Positions 21,371-34,000 of a stretch of 64,000 nucleotides of DNA are shown here, one piece after another. A program made the translations under genes and the position numbers. The notes beneath the pieces were generated by a model that saw nothing but the letters and a program-made list of their open reading frames with translations, was not told the origin of the DNA and searched no databases. Numbering within the stretch: position 1 is the first letter of the stretch; every line of letters starts with the position of its first letter. Location of the stretch: positions 1 to 64,000 of the forward strand of contig CAIIXF020000469.1 of the NCBI GenBank assembly GCA_903813345.2, given 5' to 3'. This DNA comes from Owenia fusiformis. Its lineage: Eukaryota > Annelida > Polychaeta > Sabellida > Oweniidae.

Positions 21371-22710
21371 ATTACGTAACATATTTTCTATAGTTTAGTG
21401 AATTACGGTCACGAACCGTTCGGAAACAACTAGCCTTTCCCAATGGCCATGATATCATGGCCATTACGCATACCTATATTTATAATGACGCAGCAGCAAA
21501 CTGCGATAAACTATGCACCCTATCTTTAAATGCTCCGAAATCACTCTGCAACGTTTTTAGTGAAGTAATTTGGTATTTCATGAGTAATTAGGAGATTTGT
21601 GTGAAGAATTTGGAACTAATTTTGAAAATTAATATCCTCCTTATGCGCATGCGCGGTAACACATGTCAAACTTTTAACAAATCGAAATCATTATATCAAT
21701 ACTAGTTTAATAACATAAACGGACAATTAATTTAAAACGTTTTATCAACACTGTAATAGGACGCGGTCCACTTTAAAACATGTCTAGTAAAACACGTTTA
21801 GCTTTTAGCGAAATCTTAATAATAATTTTGTTTCTTGGTGTTCATATAGATTTGCATAACGACCAGAGGAACAGGTTCAACGAAGTTGAAATTGCTTGGA
21901 CATTATACTTATAGAACGAAGGATTTACGATAATTAAGAACTCAAGAATTACAATTTCAAATGTATAAATGAGACAGGAAAGAAGTGAGCTGGTCAAATA
22001 AAGGGCAGGTCTCCAACTAACATCATAATTTTAACATTTATGAGTGCCGAATTCTGCGACAATCTATTCTATGGTATGCGAGATGTCCCTAGTAGGACTA
22101 GGGATATCTTGAAGTCTAGAAACAACAGTTAAAACTAAGATTGTCCGCGTCCGTTTTGATTGCGCTGACGAGAAACCAACGGGGTCTTCTCATATGCATA
22201 ATTAGGTCATCTTATACTCCGCTATAGAGCTGGGTAAGGGGGGTTACACTGACTGACAGAAAACACAATCTCCACTTCAAGTACATTTCCCTGTTTGTTC
22301 GTATTAACCCTTATTTATATATGCATATTTAAGTTAATCAGTTATGTAGCTAATGATGTGAACGGATTGCAATGCCATAGAGTAAAATAACCGCAAAACG
22401 GTACAGAAAAAGGTACCTAGGTCTGAGAAAAACTACCCCCCCCCCCTATACACCATTGTCTAATGAAGACCAAACAAAGTCCCGGATGTCGTGTCGTTTC
22501 TCGTTTCGTTTGGTACGCAACTAAGCCCCGGATATTAAATAAGCCCTTGGTTGAATACGCGTCTGTAAATTGCACCAATATGATAATCTCATGTAAAAAC
22601 CTGTAAACTCCACGCTGGCCCACAGAAAATAAACAAATCCGAGTCATTTCATCTGCGCGCCCATTGAAGTTCAGGTTCATTAAGTGCGTGTAGCTTAACC
22701 TCTCTACTGA

Positions 22711-23355
22711 TGGAAATGTAAATTGACTTCATTTCCTATGCCTACAAATTTTTTCCTCAATTACAGTAGGTTGAAAATTGATGATAAATGGGAAATGGTA
22801 GGGTTGCCGCAAGACATACTCATCCATCTTAGTTCTTGTAATAATTCCAAGTTAGGTAGTCAATTGGATAATTTCTCTTTCATTAACGATCCATTTTGTG
22901 ACTGTGGAGCTCGAGAGACAGCACAACATAAATTCCTGTCCTGCCCTCTGAGCGAAACAAATGCGCAAGCGGTGGTCAAACATGAACTAAACTTAGATGT
23001 AACTAAATACAAAACATTAAAAAATAAGACAAATTTCCTACTTTTTGGCGACAAGGATCTGGCAAATGAAAACAATTCCAAAATCTTTAGGCAGTTTTAA
23101 ATTTCATTAAACACAATCAAACAATCGATAACAGTAATTCAAATTCAGGGCACAAACGGGGGTACAGGCAGGTAGAAAAACAGATTGTATCTAAATTCTA
23201 TATTTTTCTTATACTAACTATGACTATGTAATTATATTGTAATTTAAATTCACTCAAAGCGGCAGTAAAAATGCCCCTTCTGGGCGATTACGCCGTGAAT
23301 AACAATGTAAAATTTATGATTTTGAGAAATAAAGAGTATTTATTATTTAAAAAAT
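22711..23355 (+). mobile_element. LINE 3'-end fragment (B2)
   Basis: This is the copy of 13741-14385. The 125-codon frame 22723-23100 is kept, with Gln replaced by Leu after KHE. Confidence 0.65.
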
Positions 23356-23511
23356 CACGATACCCCCTAGTGACCTTTGTAAGTCGGTAAACGCAATCCT
23401 TTAGAAAAAGATGACCACCATGGGATTACGCTTATGACGTCACTCAGAATAACGTTTGATATCTTCTAGTTAAACAGAAGTTAAAACAAGCCACACGTTC
23501 TTAAACATATT

Positions 23512-23910
23512 CCCCAACTGCAGGGCGCATCCATACTCGTTTCCCAGTTTGATTTTCAATCAATGAAAACATCATACCTTGAAAATCCAAGATGGGGAGC
23601 ATCTCTGAAATCATACTCCTCTGTCCACTCGTACATGTTAGCACAAGAGGCAATAACCCATAACGTGGAATCAGGCCGTAACGTCTACGTCACAGCAATC
23701 GATATTCGTAGAGCTTTTGACGATGTGGATTAACGGGCTGTTCTAGAAGTTATATAACATTGGAATCTGTGGCAAATTATGGCGCATCCTTTTCGATTCC
23801 TACAATACATATGCAAAGTACGTATAGGGGGGTCCACCAGGGCTTCTCTACCAGCTGTACAGTGCTGACGTTATAGAAGAACTTAGTGGTATACATAGGT
23901 GCAAAGATAA
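23512..23910 (+). pseudogene. LINE reverse-transcriptase fragment (B2)
   Basis: This is the copy of 14542-14940 with the same TAA after AFDDVD. It was broken before the module duplicated. Confidence 0.75.
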
Positions 23911-24641
23911 TAATAATACAAATGTAGACGAACTGTTGCAATTGAGCCATTATATTTTCCTGTGAAGTACAAAAAAGTATATTAATGTATCTGCTAGTTG
24001 ATGACCTAATCTGCTGAGTTTAATGCAAATAAGTGCGAAAATTCAGAATGTTCGCCAAAAGTAGAAATTTGACATCCAGTAGTTTTGGCACGTGGACATC
24101 ACAAAAAGGTTTTCCAGCCAGGTATATCGACTATACCGCAAACAACATTATGCATGCTGTGTAATAAAAATAATATGCAATCCATTTCTATGTATTTTAG
24201 ATGCTTCTTTTTACAGGTTTATAATTATTTGGAGAAGTACAGGTAGTTTGTTAGCTGAACATTTTGTCATCTTTCATTTCAATATATTTGGTTGTTCATC
24301 GAATCAGATATGATTTAATTGCACTAATTTGGCAAGAGATCGTGATAACATAGAAATATGTATGTAAATATCAGTTGCTTCATTTCTTTTGAACGGAAAT
24401 GTAAAAAAACATTGACTTGAAGTGAATGCACCATATCAGACACATATAAAAAATATATAAAAACATATTTTATATGTCTCTGATCATAGTAAATAATTTA
24501 TGTTACAACATTACTGATGTAAGTTGGAATTATTTTATTTTTCTATTTACAACTATCCATTCGTATCATCGGCACAATTATATAGGTGCGGTGTAGGGTA
24601 AAGTTCATTTAATTTAACTGGTTATGAATTGAATCTGGTAT

Positions 24642-24649
24642 TATAAATA
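24642..24649 (+). promoter_or_regulatory. TATA-box candidate upstream of exon 1 (B2)
   Basis: TATAAATA lies 76 bases before the exon 1 ATG, with the same spacing as in B1. This is the copy nearest to the rest of gene 2. Confidence 0.42.
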
Positions 24650-24724
24650 GTTAGTCAACTCTATACATGAATTGTAGTTTGAAGAAATTAGTTCACATTT
24701 TGAAGATGCAGTAAGAAATGAGAG

Positions 24725-25060
24725 ATGGCGTCCACCTTCCACTGGGCGGATTATATCGTGTTTATTGCATTTATTGTAATATCAATGGCCATAGGAGTAT
24801 TCTATTCGTGTACCGGTGGAAAGCAAAATACAAATTCAGAATATCTGTTAGCAGACAGAAAGCTTCACTTTTTCCCAACGTCAGTGTCGTTAATGGTGTC
24901 ATTCGCATCATGTATAACAATATTGGGGTTGACGGCAGAGATGTACACCGGAGGCTCTCAATTCTGGCTTTACTGTGTCGGTAACTCGTTGGGTGCTCTC
25001 ATTGCTGAGAGGATATTTGTCCCGTTGATGTACCCCCTACATCTAACAAGCACATATGAA
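24725..25060 (+). CDS. SLC5 gene 2 exon 1 (B2 copy)
   Basis: Residues 1-112: a short N-terminus, then three hydrophobic helices and the turn PLHLTSTYE. It has Gly at residue 76 (MYTGGSQFW), unlike the B1 duplicate, which favours this as the functional copy. The donor GAA|gtaagt joins exon 2 in phase 0 across 10.9 kb. Confidence 0.9.
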
Positions 25061-28000
25061 GTAAGTAGTTTTTTGTTGATTCGCATACTAAGAGGCCATG
25101 TTCAATTGTATCAAATTCGGTTTAACACATCCTTTAAATTTATTGAATGTGAAATGATTCCTTTAAAGATCTTTTAAGCCAAACAATTAAACATTATACC
25201 TAATAGATAATTCGCATGTTTCTGTTATGTTATGTTTTTTACAGTCTCATGTAAAATTAGAATGCATCATTTTTATGGCTTTTCACATATATTCTTATCA
25301 TTTTTATATTTGTTGAGACGAATGACATGTATATTTTATTTGAATGCACCTATCTTCATTTAAATGGTCTACCGAAACACCTGGCTTTGTATCTTAAGCT
25401 ATCTTGTATCTTAAGCTATCTTTGAGAGTTAACATCAGCTGCCCCTAGTCAGATCGTCGAGTTGGCCGAGAGGGCTTATGCGCCAGCACGTTCAGGCTAG
25501 GCGATTGGGCGCCGTAACCACGAGGTTGCGAGTTCGAGTCGCGGTGTGCTCCGTGCGTTTATTCATTTATGTAAGCTTGATAAAATGAATCTTACAGTGA
25601 AGATGATACAAGTATACCGACGGCGACAATGTGTGTTATATAGTATAAAATATATGTGGCAAGGATGTAGATTCATGTAGAAGACATTTGACTTTCAACC
25701 AGGTCGCTTGTAAGTATATCGACTGCTTAGTAAAAAGGTAAATGATACGACGTCAGATACTGTACATCGCGGCATTTTACTGCGTAATTACTTTTAAAAC
25801 CGCAATATCTGGACAGCAAAATCATATTTTTCTACAATTTTTCGTCATCAGTTGAACACGTATGTCCATGAAATATTTTGCCTATCAGAATTCCAAATAA
25901 CTGATTTGGGACTTTTTAAATGAGAATCACGCAAGCCGTATTATGCGACTTTCTATGCTAAAACCGGGTGTCGACTGTAACATTTTGAAGAAAAGTGATT
26001 TTAATTTTAAACGAAAAATGAAGATAACTTTTTCATTTCGCAACGGATCTTTCTCAAATTTTCACAATATTTAAATTCACCATTTTGGAAAAGACAAACA
26101 GATTCTGTGTGATGACGTCAAAATATAACAATGCTAACTTAACGCTTATATTTATGCAAAAAAGTGTCGACAGGCAGAATTTCGTACCAACAAGATATAT
26201 ATTTTGATCAATTAAACATTAAATCGTTTGAAAGGTGAATTATTCTTTTTTGATTCCTGAAAAGCATATCATATTCTATATTTTTATCAAAAAACTATAT
26301 CATTTCGATTAAAATTCAGTCTGTAAGAAGTATAAATTGAAAGAAATATGAAGTGAAGCCATGTGAAAAATTCACAAAATTACGTTTCATTTTTTGAGTT
26401 CAAATATTTCTAATTAAGGGATAAACATTCAAAACTTTCCAATGTTTCAGCATGTTCTTTTAAATATACCCCTTATTACATACAATTAATTTCATTTAAT
26501 TTGAACGAGTATATATTGAGATAGACATCGTTTTATCACCGCAACCCCAAGTGAAGCCTTTACAAAATAAGACGTTACGCCGTTAGCGTATTATATGTTC
26601 TCCTTTATTATTCATTGCTTTAAATAAATAAAACTAAATATTGGAGTTAAAATAAATTACAAATAATGCATTTAACAATCCTTAATATCTTCCCGTCTGT
26701 GTTTATGAGTTGAATATGACAAGGGGCATTGTGAAAGAGTCTAGAAAGACGGTGCGACAACGAGAGCGCAGGGCCGAAAAGCGCGACAAAGAAGAAAACA
26801 GGTAGGGTTTGAAATGTCTACTTTCTGGTGATTCTAATTCTGTATATCGTGACACAACCCTTTTTAATATAGAATTGTATTGAAGCGCACATTAATCTGA
26901 ACAAAACTTGAAGTTTTTAAGAAGATTCCACGAATATTAAAACGTTTGCAATTACTTGGAGGAGCATTGCGCATATTTATCGCGTAAATCTTTGCATTTT
27001 GTCGGTAAAATGAACAATTACACTGTTACGCCGTGATGTACAGTATCTGACGTCGTATCAAATACGTTTGGTGCTCGGAGTGAGTCACTAGAGACCTTAA
27101 GTTATACGAACGACCTGTACGTGTACCTGTAAATACACGTACACGTACAGGTTTTTTTAAATGTTGCTTTTGTGCGCCTAAAACAAGTCCTTAGTCACTC
27201 GTCGACGGGTACGTGTACGAAACAAGGAATTAGTGGGTATCAGGTGATGAAAGTATGATATTTTAAATCGGCCTACACACATATCCATAGTGATTCTGTA
27301 TGGGGGAAGTGTAATTTGCTTAAGGCATACAGATATACCAATGGGTGTTAGGTGTTTGGGTGAGGTAAAGATTTATTTATTTATTTCCAATTGTTGCTAT
27401 GTAGATATTTATCTCTTGATAATTGTCTCTTGATAATTTGAGGAGATTTGTTTGTGTGTTAATCTGCTTGATTGCTTGTTTGTTTTATGTAGTGGTTCTT
27501 ACTATAAAGCACGGTGGTCTATCTGCCTGCCAACATGTCGTTCAGCCTGTTAGCCTGTCGTTCTGACTGCCAGCCTATCGGTCTGCCAGCCTGTCCGTCT
27601 GTCACCCTGTCGGTCTGCCAGCCTGCTGGCATATCGTTCTGTCTGCCAGGCTGTCGTTCTGTCTGCCAGCCTGCCAACATTCCGGTCTGTCAGCCTGCCA
27701 GCATGTCGTTCTGTCTGCCAGTATGTCAGCCTGCCGGTCTGCCAACATGTCGGCCTGTAAAATTGCCGGTCTGCCAGCCTGCCGGCATTCCGGTCTGTCA
27801 GACTCCCAGCCTGTCGTTCTGTCTGCCAGCCTGTCGGACTGCCAGCCTGTCGGTCTGCCAACCTGCCGGTCTGTCCGTCCGTCCGTCCGTCTGTCTGTCT
27901 GTCCGTCCGTCCGTCCGTTCGTCCGTCTGTCCACCCGCCCGCCCGCCCGCCTGTCTGTCTACAGTAGTTCGGCCTTCATTTTTCGTTCATGAAGTATTAT

Positions 28001-31000
28001 CTTTCTAAATCCTAAGTTTTGGGCTCAAACAATTTTGAAAAATTCAAAGATGAAATAAATAGTACATAGTTATGTAATACTGATCTCACTCACAATCTTT
28101 CGCGTACAGGTTCACAACAAGACGACAAAAACGCCCGGCGCTATTGAATTTACACGTCAACGGGATTATAAAACAAGTCAGACGTGTCGAATGGAGCATA
28201 AAATTACATGATTTGTTGCGCGCGCATTATGTTTCACGTACAGGTACAGGTACATGTTACTATTTGGTGCAATCTTAAGGTCTCTACTATTGCTATTCGC
28301 TGAACTTCAGTTGTGCAATAGTGAAGTCCATGTTCTAAGTTATATGATAGTTCAAGAAAGAATGTGAATAATATCGTTTTAAATTTTTAAATATTTGATA
28401 TTTCATAGTACACGGTACATAGTTGCAAAAGTTGATCAATACAGGGTACAAGGAATGTAAATTGTTCAATAGTACAGGGAGCGAGAAAGTAAGCTGATCA
28501 TACAGACATACAGTGAAAGTAATGTTAAAAAGGCCGCCTGTTGATGCTTTGAGGTGTCATCAATTGTTATTTAATCCAAATAAAGTAAACATTATTTTGT
28601 AGATTTAGACAATGGCTTTCAGGTCGTATGCATTTTAGTCATTAAATTAACAAGAACACTAGATTATACGTGTTACTAAGGTATCAAATTGAAATAAAAT
28701 AACGAAATTAAATATTAACACGTTAATATAAATGACTATCCGCTATCAGTATTAATGCCTATCCGCTACTCAGAATAATTAAAATTGCCTGAACTACATG
28801 TGAAGAATCTTTCTACATAACCCCTCGAATGGTCTAATTCACTACCGTCCTCAAAAACCGATCATTTAATATGTTTTGTTCAAATTCACAAAAATACAGT
28901 TGAATAACATACTAGAAAACGTATCCACCTATAACACGATGACACGTTTTTTTGGTACCTATCAATGTAACATTTTCGAAGGGAAACTTACATGCTCCCT
29001 GTACGTTGATAGATTTACTGAAATGTATCGTGTATTGCATTCGTGTTTTGCTTCACTGCGCCCACTATTATCTATCTTTGCCTATAGTGTTTTTTGCCAA
29101 CAATATTCTACAAACTGCTTGATGAATCAATTCTATGTCTGGTAGAACACTAGAAATAAATGTAAAATGTATTTTACGTTCAGAAATAAAGAATTAAACC
29201 CACGTCCTCCATTTGCAACTTAGCTGTACCCTGTTTCCCTTTTAATCGTGGTCACGGGGTAGGGTAGTGTGAATTATGAATATTCATTAGATCAACTTGG
29301 GCGACCGTTTTATATATGACAGACACATGTGATAAGTGATTATACAATACCTAAATCTTCATCACATGAAGGGTGTCTCAAAAAAATGTACCCAAAAGTA
29401 TATCAAGAGCACAGATAAACCAATCAATATTTTCAGACATTTTTTGCATGGTCATGTAGCCAAAACATGAAAGTTTTCTCCCCAATACACCATTTTTATT
29501 TCAGTCTCTTCTTTTTGATGCTTTAACCCTTTGCCTTTTACAGCACATAATCGATGTAACCTCATATTTCGATGACAGCCTGTATCCGTACTGCTACATT
29601 GTTCATCACATTTGATAATAATTCCGGTGGATATGTTTTGGAATTCTCTTTGGATGTTGCCCTTAAGTTGTTCTCGGTCTTTTTGCTTGGAATGAGCATT
29701 AAAACACTCCTTCAAATAGCCACATATATGATGAATGACACAGTAGGACCAACATACACATTTAGATCACATATTAACACAGGTCAAACGTCATACATCG
29801 ATCACATCGCTATATCACATGAATTAGTGGGTAATGTAACATACTGTGAAGTGTTTGAGGATTCTCCAGACTTGTCATCCGATCATCTTGTTATTCTATC
29901 AAAACTTGATTTATATAATATTGTACCCATTGTGCGTGCCAAACCCCCCAGTGAGCAGTTTGCTTGGAACAAGCTGTCCGATGACGAGATTACGTCCTTT
30001 TACACGACGAGACTTGAACGTAACATTGAACCTTTACTTACACAAGGGCGACATCTTTTAAAAACCAATGATATCAGGAATGAACAAATTGACAGTTTTA
30101 GTGAATCATTAGTGGATACGATTATCAAATCTTCCTGTGATTTGCCTATCAAGAAATTCCGGAAGCATCAGAAATCTTTCTGGAATCCTAATCTGTCACA
30201 TCTGGTAAAAACCAAGAATGTTGCATGGCGCACATGGGTGAGTGAAGGGCGCCCACGTCAGTCAGACAATGAGGTACTTTTGTGTTATAAGGCTGCTAAC
30301 AAAGCCTTTAAGAAGGCTTACTCTCAGGCGCAACGCGATTTCGAACAAAAAGAGCTGGACAAACTACAAGACGACGCCATAGATCAACGACTTTATTGGC
30401 ATCTGGTCTCTAGGAGTCGGGGAACTAAATCACAAAGGATTAACTCTATACGGGATGAGGATGGTGTAATTTTATCGGACCCATCTGAAATTTGCAATGC
30501 GTGGATGAAGCATTTCTCAAAACTAGCTACACCTGGAAAATCCCCACATTTTAACGAACAATTCCACGATTACATCCAACGGCGGGTGACTTCATTGAGG
30601 ACAGAATCGATGCCGAACAAAGACGGGATTCTTGATACGCCAATCACTGAGGACGAAACTAATGATGCTCTTAAGGCTCTTAACACAAATCGTGCGAGCG
30701 GATGCGATAAAATCTCAGCTGAACACCTAAAATTCGGCGGCCCAAACCTAGTATCAGTACTTTGTGTATTTTTTAATATTATCCGTAAGCATGAGCATAT
30801 CCCCTGGGGTCTTTGTATCGGACTACGCATACCATTGTTTAAGGGTGGGAATAAAGACCCACTAGATCAGGACTACTACCGTGATGTAACTCTGATGTCC
30901 TCGTTGCGGAAGTTATTTGACAATGTGCTGCTCAGCCGCAGTAAACATCGTTTCCTGGCACACATCCCACAACTACAGGGTGCCTCGATAGATTCCTGCT

Positions 31001-34000
31001 CTTCACTTCACACTTCGTTCTTATTACAGGAAGCTATATCCCATTGTAGGGATAAGGGTTCTACCGTAAATTGTTCTCTATTGGACGTGCGCAAAGCCTT
31101 CAATTCAATGTGGATTGATGGATTTCTATACAAACTTTACAGATGCGGCATGAATGGAAAGTTCTGGAGAATAATGTACACGTCTTACAAAACGTATAAC
31201 TGTTCAATTTTATATGACGGTGAATGTTCTAGCAGTTTTAATGTCGAACAGGGTGTCCATCAGGGAGGGGTGATGTCGATGATTGTCTACCAATTCTACC
31301 TCGCAGATCTCTTGTATGATATTGTGGGTGAGAAATGTGGAGTACGTATAGGTGGCACTGATGTCTCAGTAGTTGCGTACGCAGATGACCTATCACTTTT
31401 ATCTCTTAGCATGCAGAATATGAACAGACTATTAAGCATCGTGTGGAATTACAGCTCATACTGGCGAATTACTTTCCACCCAGGGAAATGCTCGCTCCTT
31501 ATTTTCGGCAGACCCAACGACGGCAAAGATACCGCTTTACTTGGCCCCAGTGCAATTCAACAAAAAACAGGGGAGCTGCACGTCGGGATACCCCTTGGGA
31601 ACCACAATGATTTTGTAAAGCAAACGATATGCAAATCAAAACAGAAATATTTTTCGTTATTGGGGCTTGGCTCTTTAACAGGAGGCCTTTGCCCATTAAT
31701 GGCCAGTAAGTTATATTGGACTTTCTCAATGAGTAAGCTACTGTACGGTTGCCAGGTAATAGACTATAGTATTCACGAAATAGAGCAAATGGAAATATCA
31801 CACCGTGAAATCGGAAGAAGAATTCAGTCACTTCCCAAAAGTTCGCCGAACCCCATAGCAGCTTCAGGTCTTGGATGGCTTTCAATCAGAAGACAGATAG
31901 ATTTCTCGAGGATGATGTTCTTCTGGAGTATTATAGTGTTACCAATGAATAATATTTACAAAACAGTCTTGATACATAGATTGCTGTGGCTTATAGAGGG
32001 GAATGGACGGCATAACTCTCCACTTTCCATCATTTGGAGAACACTCGAACGGTACACCTTCGTCAATTTATCTATGAACATGATACAGTCTGGAGAATAT
32101 CTCTCTAAATCAGGTTTTAAACGCATTGTAAGAAATGCTTTATACTGTAATGAAGCAAATAGCATTAGAATGATGTGTTCTTTGTATAGTTCCTTATCAT
32201 TTTATTCTTGTACAGTATCCTTCTCATACGTGCAGCCAAATATATGGTGGCTGATATGTAAACTGAGACCTATTTTCAAAAAACAGTGCAAACTTATGTT
32301 TAAACTCCAATCAGGGTCTTATCCTTTTGAGAATGGGGTTTGCCCATTGTGCTGCAATTCAAGAGACACTATTGAACATTTTATACTACAATGTGATATA
32401 ATTACCTATGAACGGCAGACTCTACTCACAATGTTGGAGAGTGAAGACCGTAGGTCACTTGTCGAAAAGATGGACTTTGTTTTAGGGTTGAGCTCAAGCT
32501 TAGAGAGCATCGACTCACTCTGCTCCATATCACTTGTAATATTTTCCATGCACAGAGTCAGGGTATCAATGATCTAAACCATTTAGGACAGTTCACACTA
32601 CTTAATTAAATTGAAATGATGTTTTAATTTACTTTCTTTATTTCATTGTATAATATGTAACTGTCTAATTTTAGACGCAAATAAATAATACATACATACA
32701 TACACAGAGAAAGATGTTTGAGGATGACGATGGCAGCTATCAATATGAATATTTATATAAAAAAGGCTATATACACCCAAGAGGATGTCAAGCCGAGATG
32801 TGTAAAGAATATGTAAATGTAAATTATAGATGAATAATAAAAAAAATATTGGCACGTTCGAAAACAAATTTTAAAGACTCATTTGCCATTGAACTGAATC
32901 TCCCAATGTTCGCGTTAGGTTTATGAGTTTTCTCTACAAGTTTGGATCGAGTTACTTCAATAGTATTACCGTAGGTTTAAAATGATGATATTGAACTGAT
33001 GTTACGCCAGTTCCACGATTTTAAGTTCACGTGGTCGCATCCTGCAATTTGATCGGAGATGATGCGAGAGATGACGTAATGGGGAATCCCCGAGTACGAT
33101 AGAATATTAAAGAATTGTGGGTGCTACTCACTTCTTCTGACCTCTACACTTCATGATTAAATAATGAGCCTCATAAGTGGCCAATACATCAATTCAGTGC
33201 TAAATATAGGTCAGCAATATACTAGTGTGTATATAAATGTAATAATACAAGCAGTATACTCATTTTGAAAAATCAGATGAATTAATTTTTTTCATGGGGA
33301 GATCACAATGGCAAGCGCATTACTTCCTTTACACTTCTCTTCAAAAGATTGGCAACCTCAGGCACGGGTTGGGATTGTCTAATTTTTTTTCAAATCTGTG
33401 CCCCTCCGTTTTGTTTTATTTCAAACAAAAAAGTCTTGCTAAGTCCCCGGGGCTGATAAGTCCTCAAAAGCAAATATTAAATATTAGAAACATTTTGAAA
33501 TGAGTTATTATTGAAAGCATATGTATCATTTATAAACACAAGCATTTGATCGAATGGGTATTTATTATCCATCACTTTTAAAGGAAAAATAAATCCATTG
33601 CGAAAAAATCAGTTTTGTTTTTGCAGATGCACGTTCATCTCGGAGATCATTTTAAGATTAAATTGTTGCTGTTTCAGTGTATTTAGTGTTTTCTCTATTT
33701 TCAAGAATAGCAAACTTTAGTGGATCGTGTTAATGTCATCAATTATATATGTTTAGCAAATAAATGGATCAAGGGAGGCAATTAGGTGAGTATTTCTCTG
33801 GTACAAGATACAAGTGTAAGCTAAAAAGGTACACACATTACTTGCAGTGGAGAGTTCTGTCCAATAAAAAAGCCAGTTGCAGTCATCTTTTGCTGAGGAA
33901 AGCAAAGGCATCGGGAGGATTATATCAAATAAGTCTAGATTTATTAAGTATTTCGAATGAGTATTTTATTTTCACAGTTAAGGAAAAAAGTTCATCATAA

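Larger units (their letters stand above)
16676..25643 (+). repeat. Intergenic module B2 (second copy of the tandem duplication)
   Basis: It repeats 7711-16675 in the same orientation. The left junction is ATATATAG|TGTGTGTCAAATC. On the right the homology ends after GTGTGTTATATAG (about 25643), where new sequence begins. Differences from B1 are scattered single bases, G- and C-run lengths, and the Arg/Gly change in exon 1. Its contents are listed separately where they carry coding signal. Confidence 0.92.

Noticed and set aside
27514-28008. 164-codon Cys/Pro/Ser-rich open frame and overlapping frames on the other strand
   Set aside because: It is generated by a stop-free CTGCC/GTCC repeat; all frames on both strands are open to a similar degree.
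29572-29748. N-terminal 59 codons of the 1001-codon frame as part of the LINE protein
   Set aside because: This stretch is the antisense of a mariner-like tail. The LINE homology begins only at about 29749, so the ATG is accidental.
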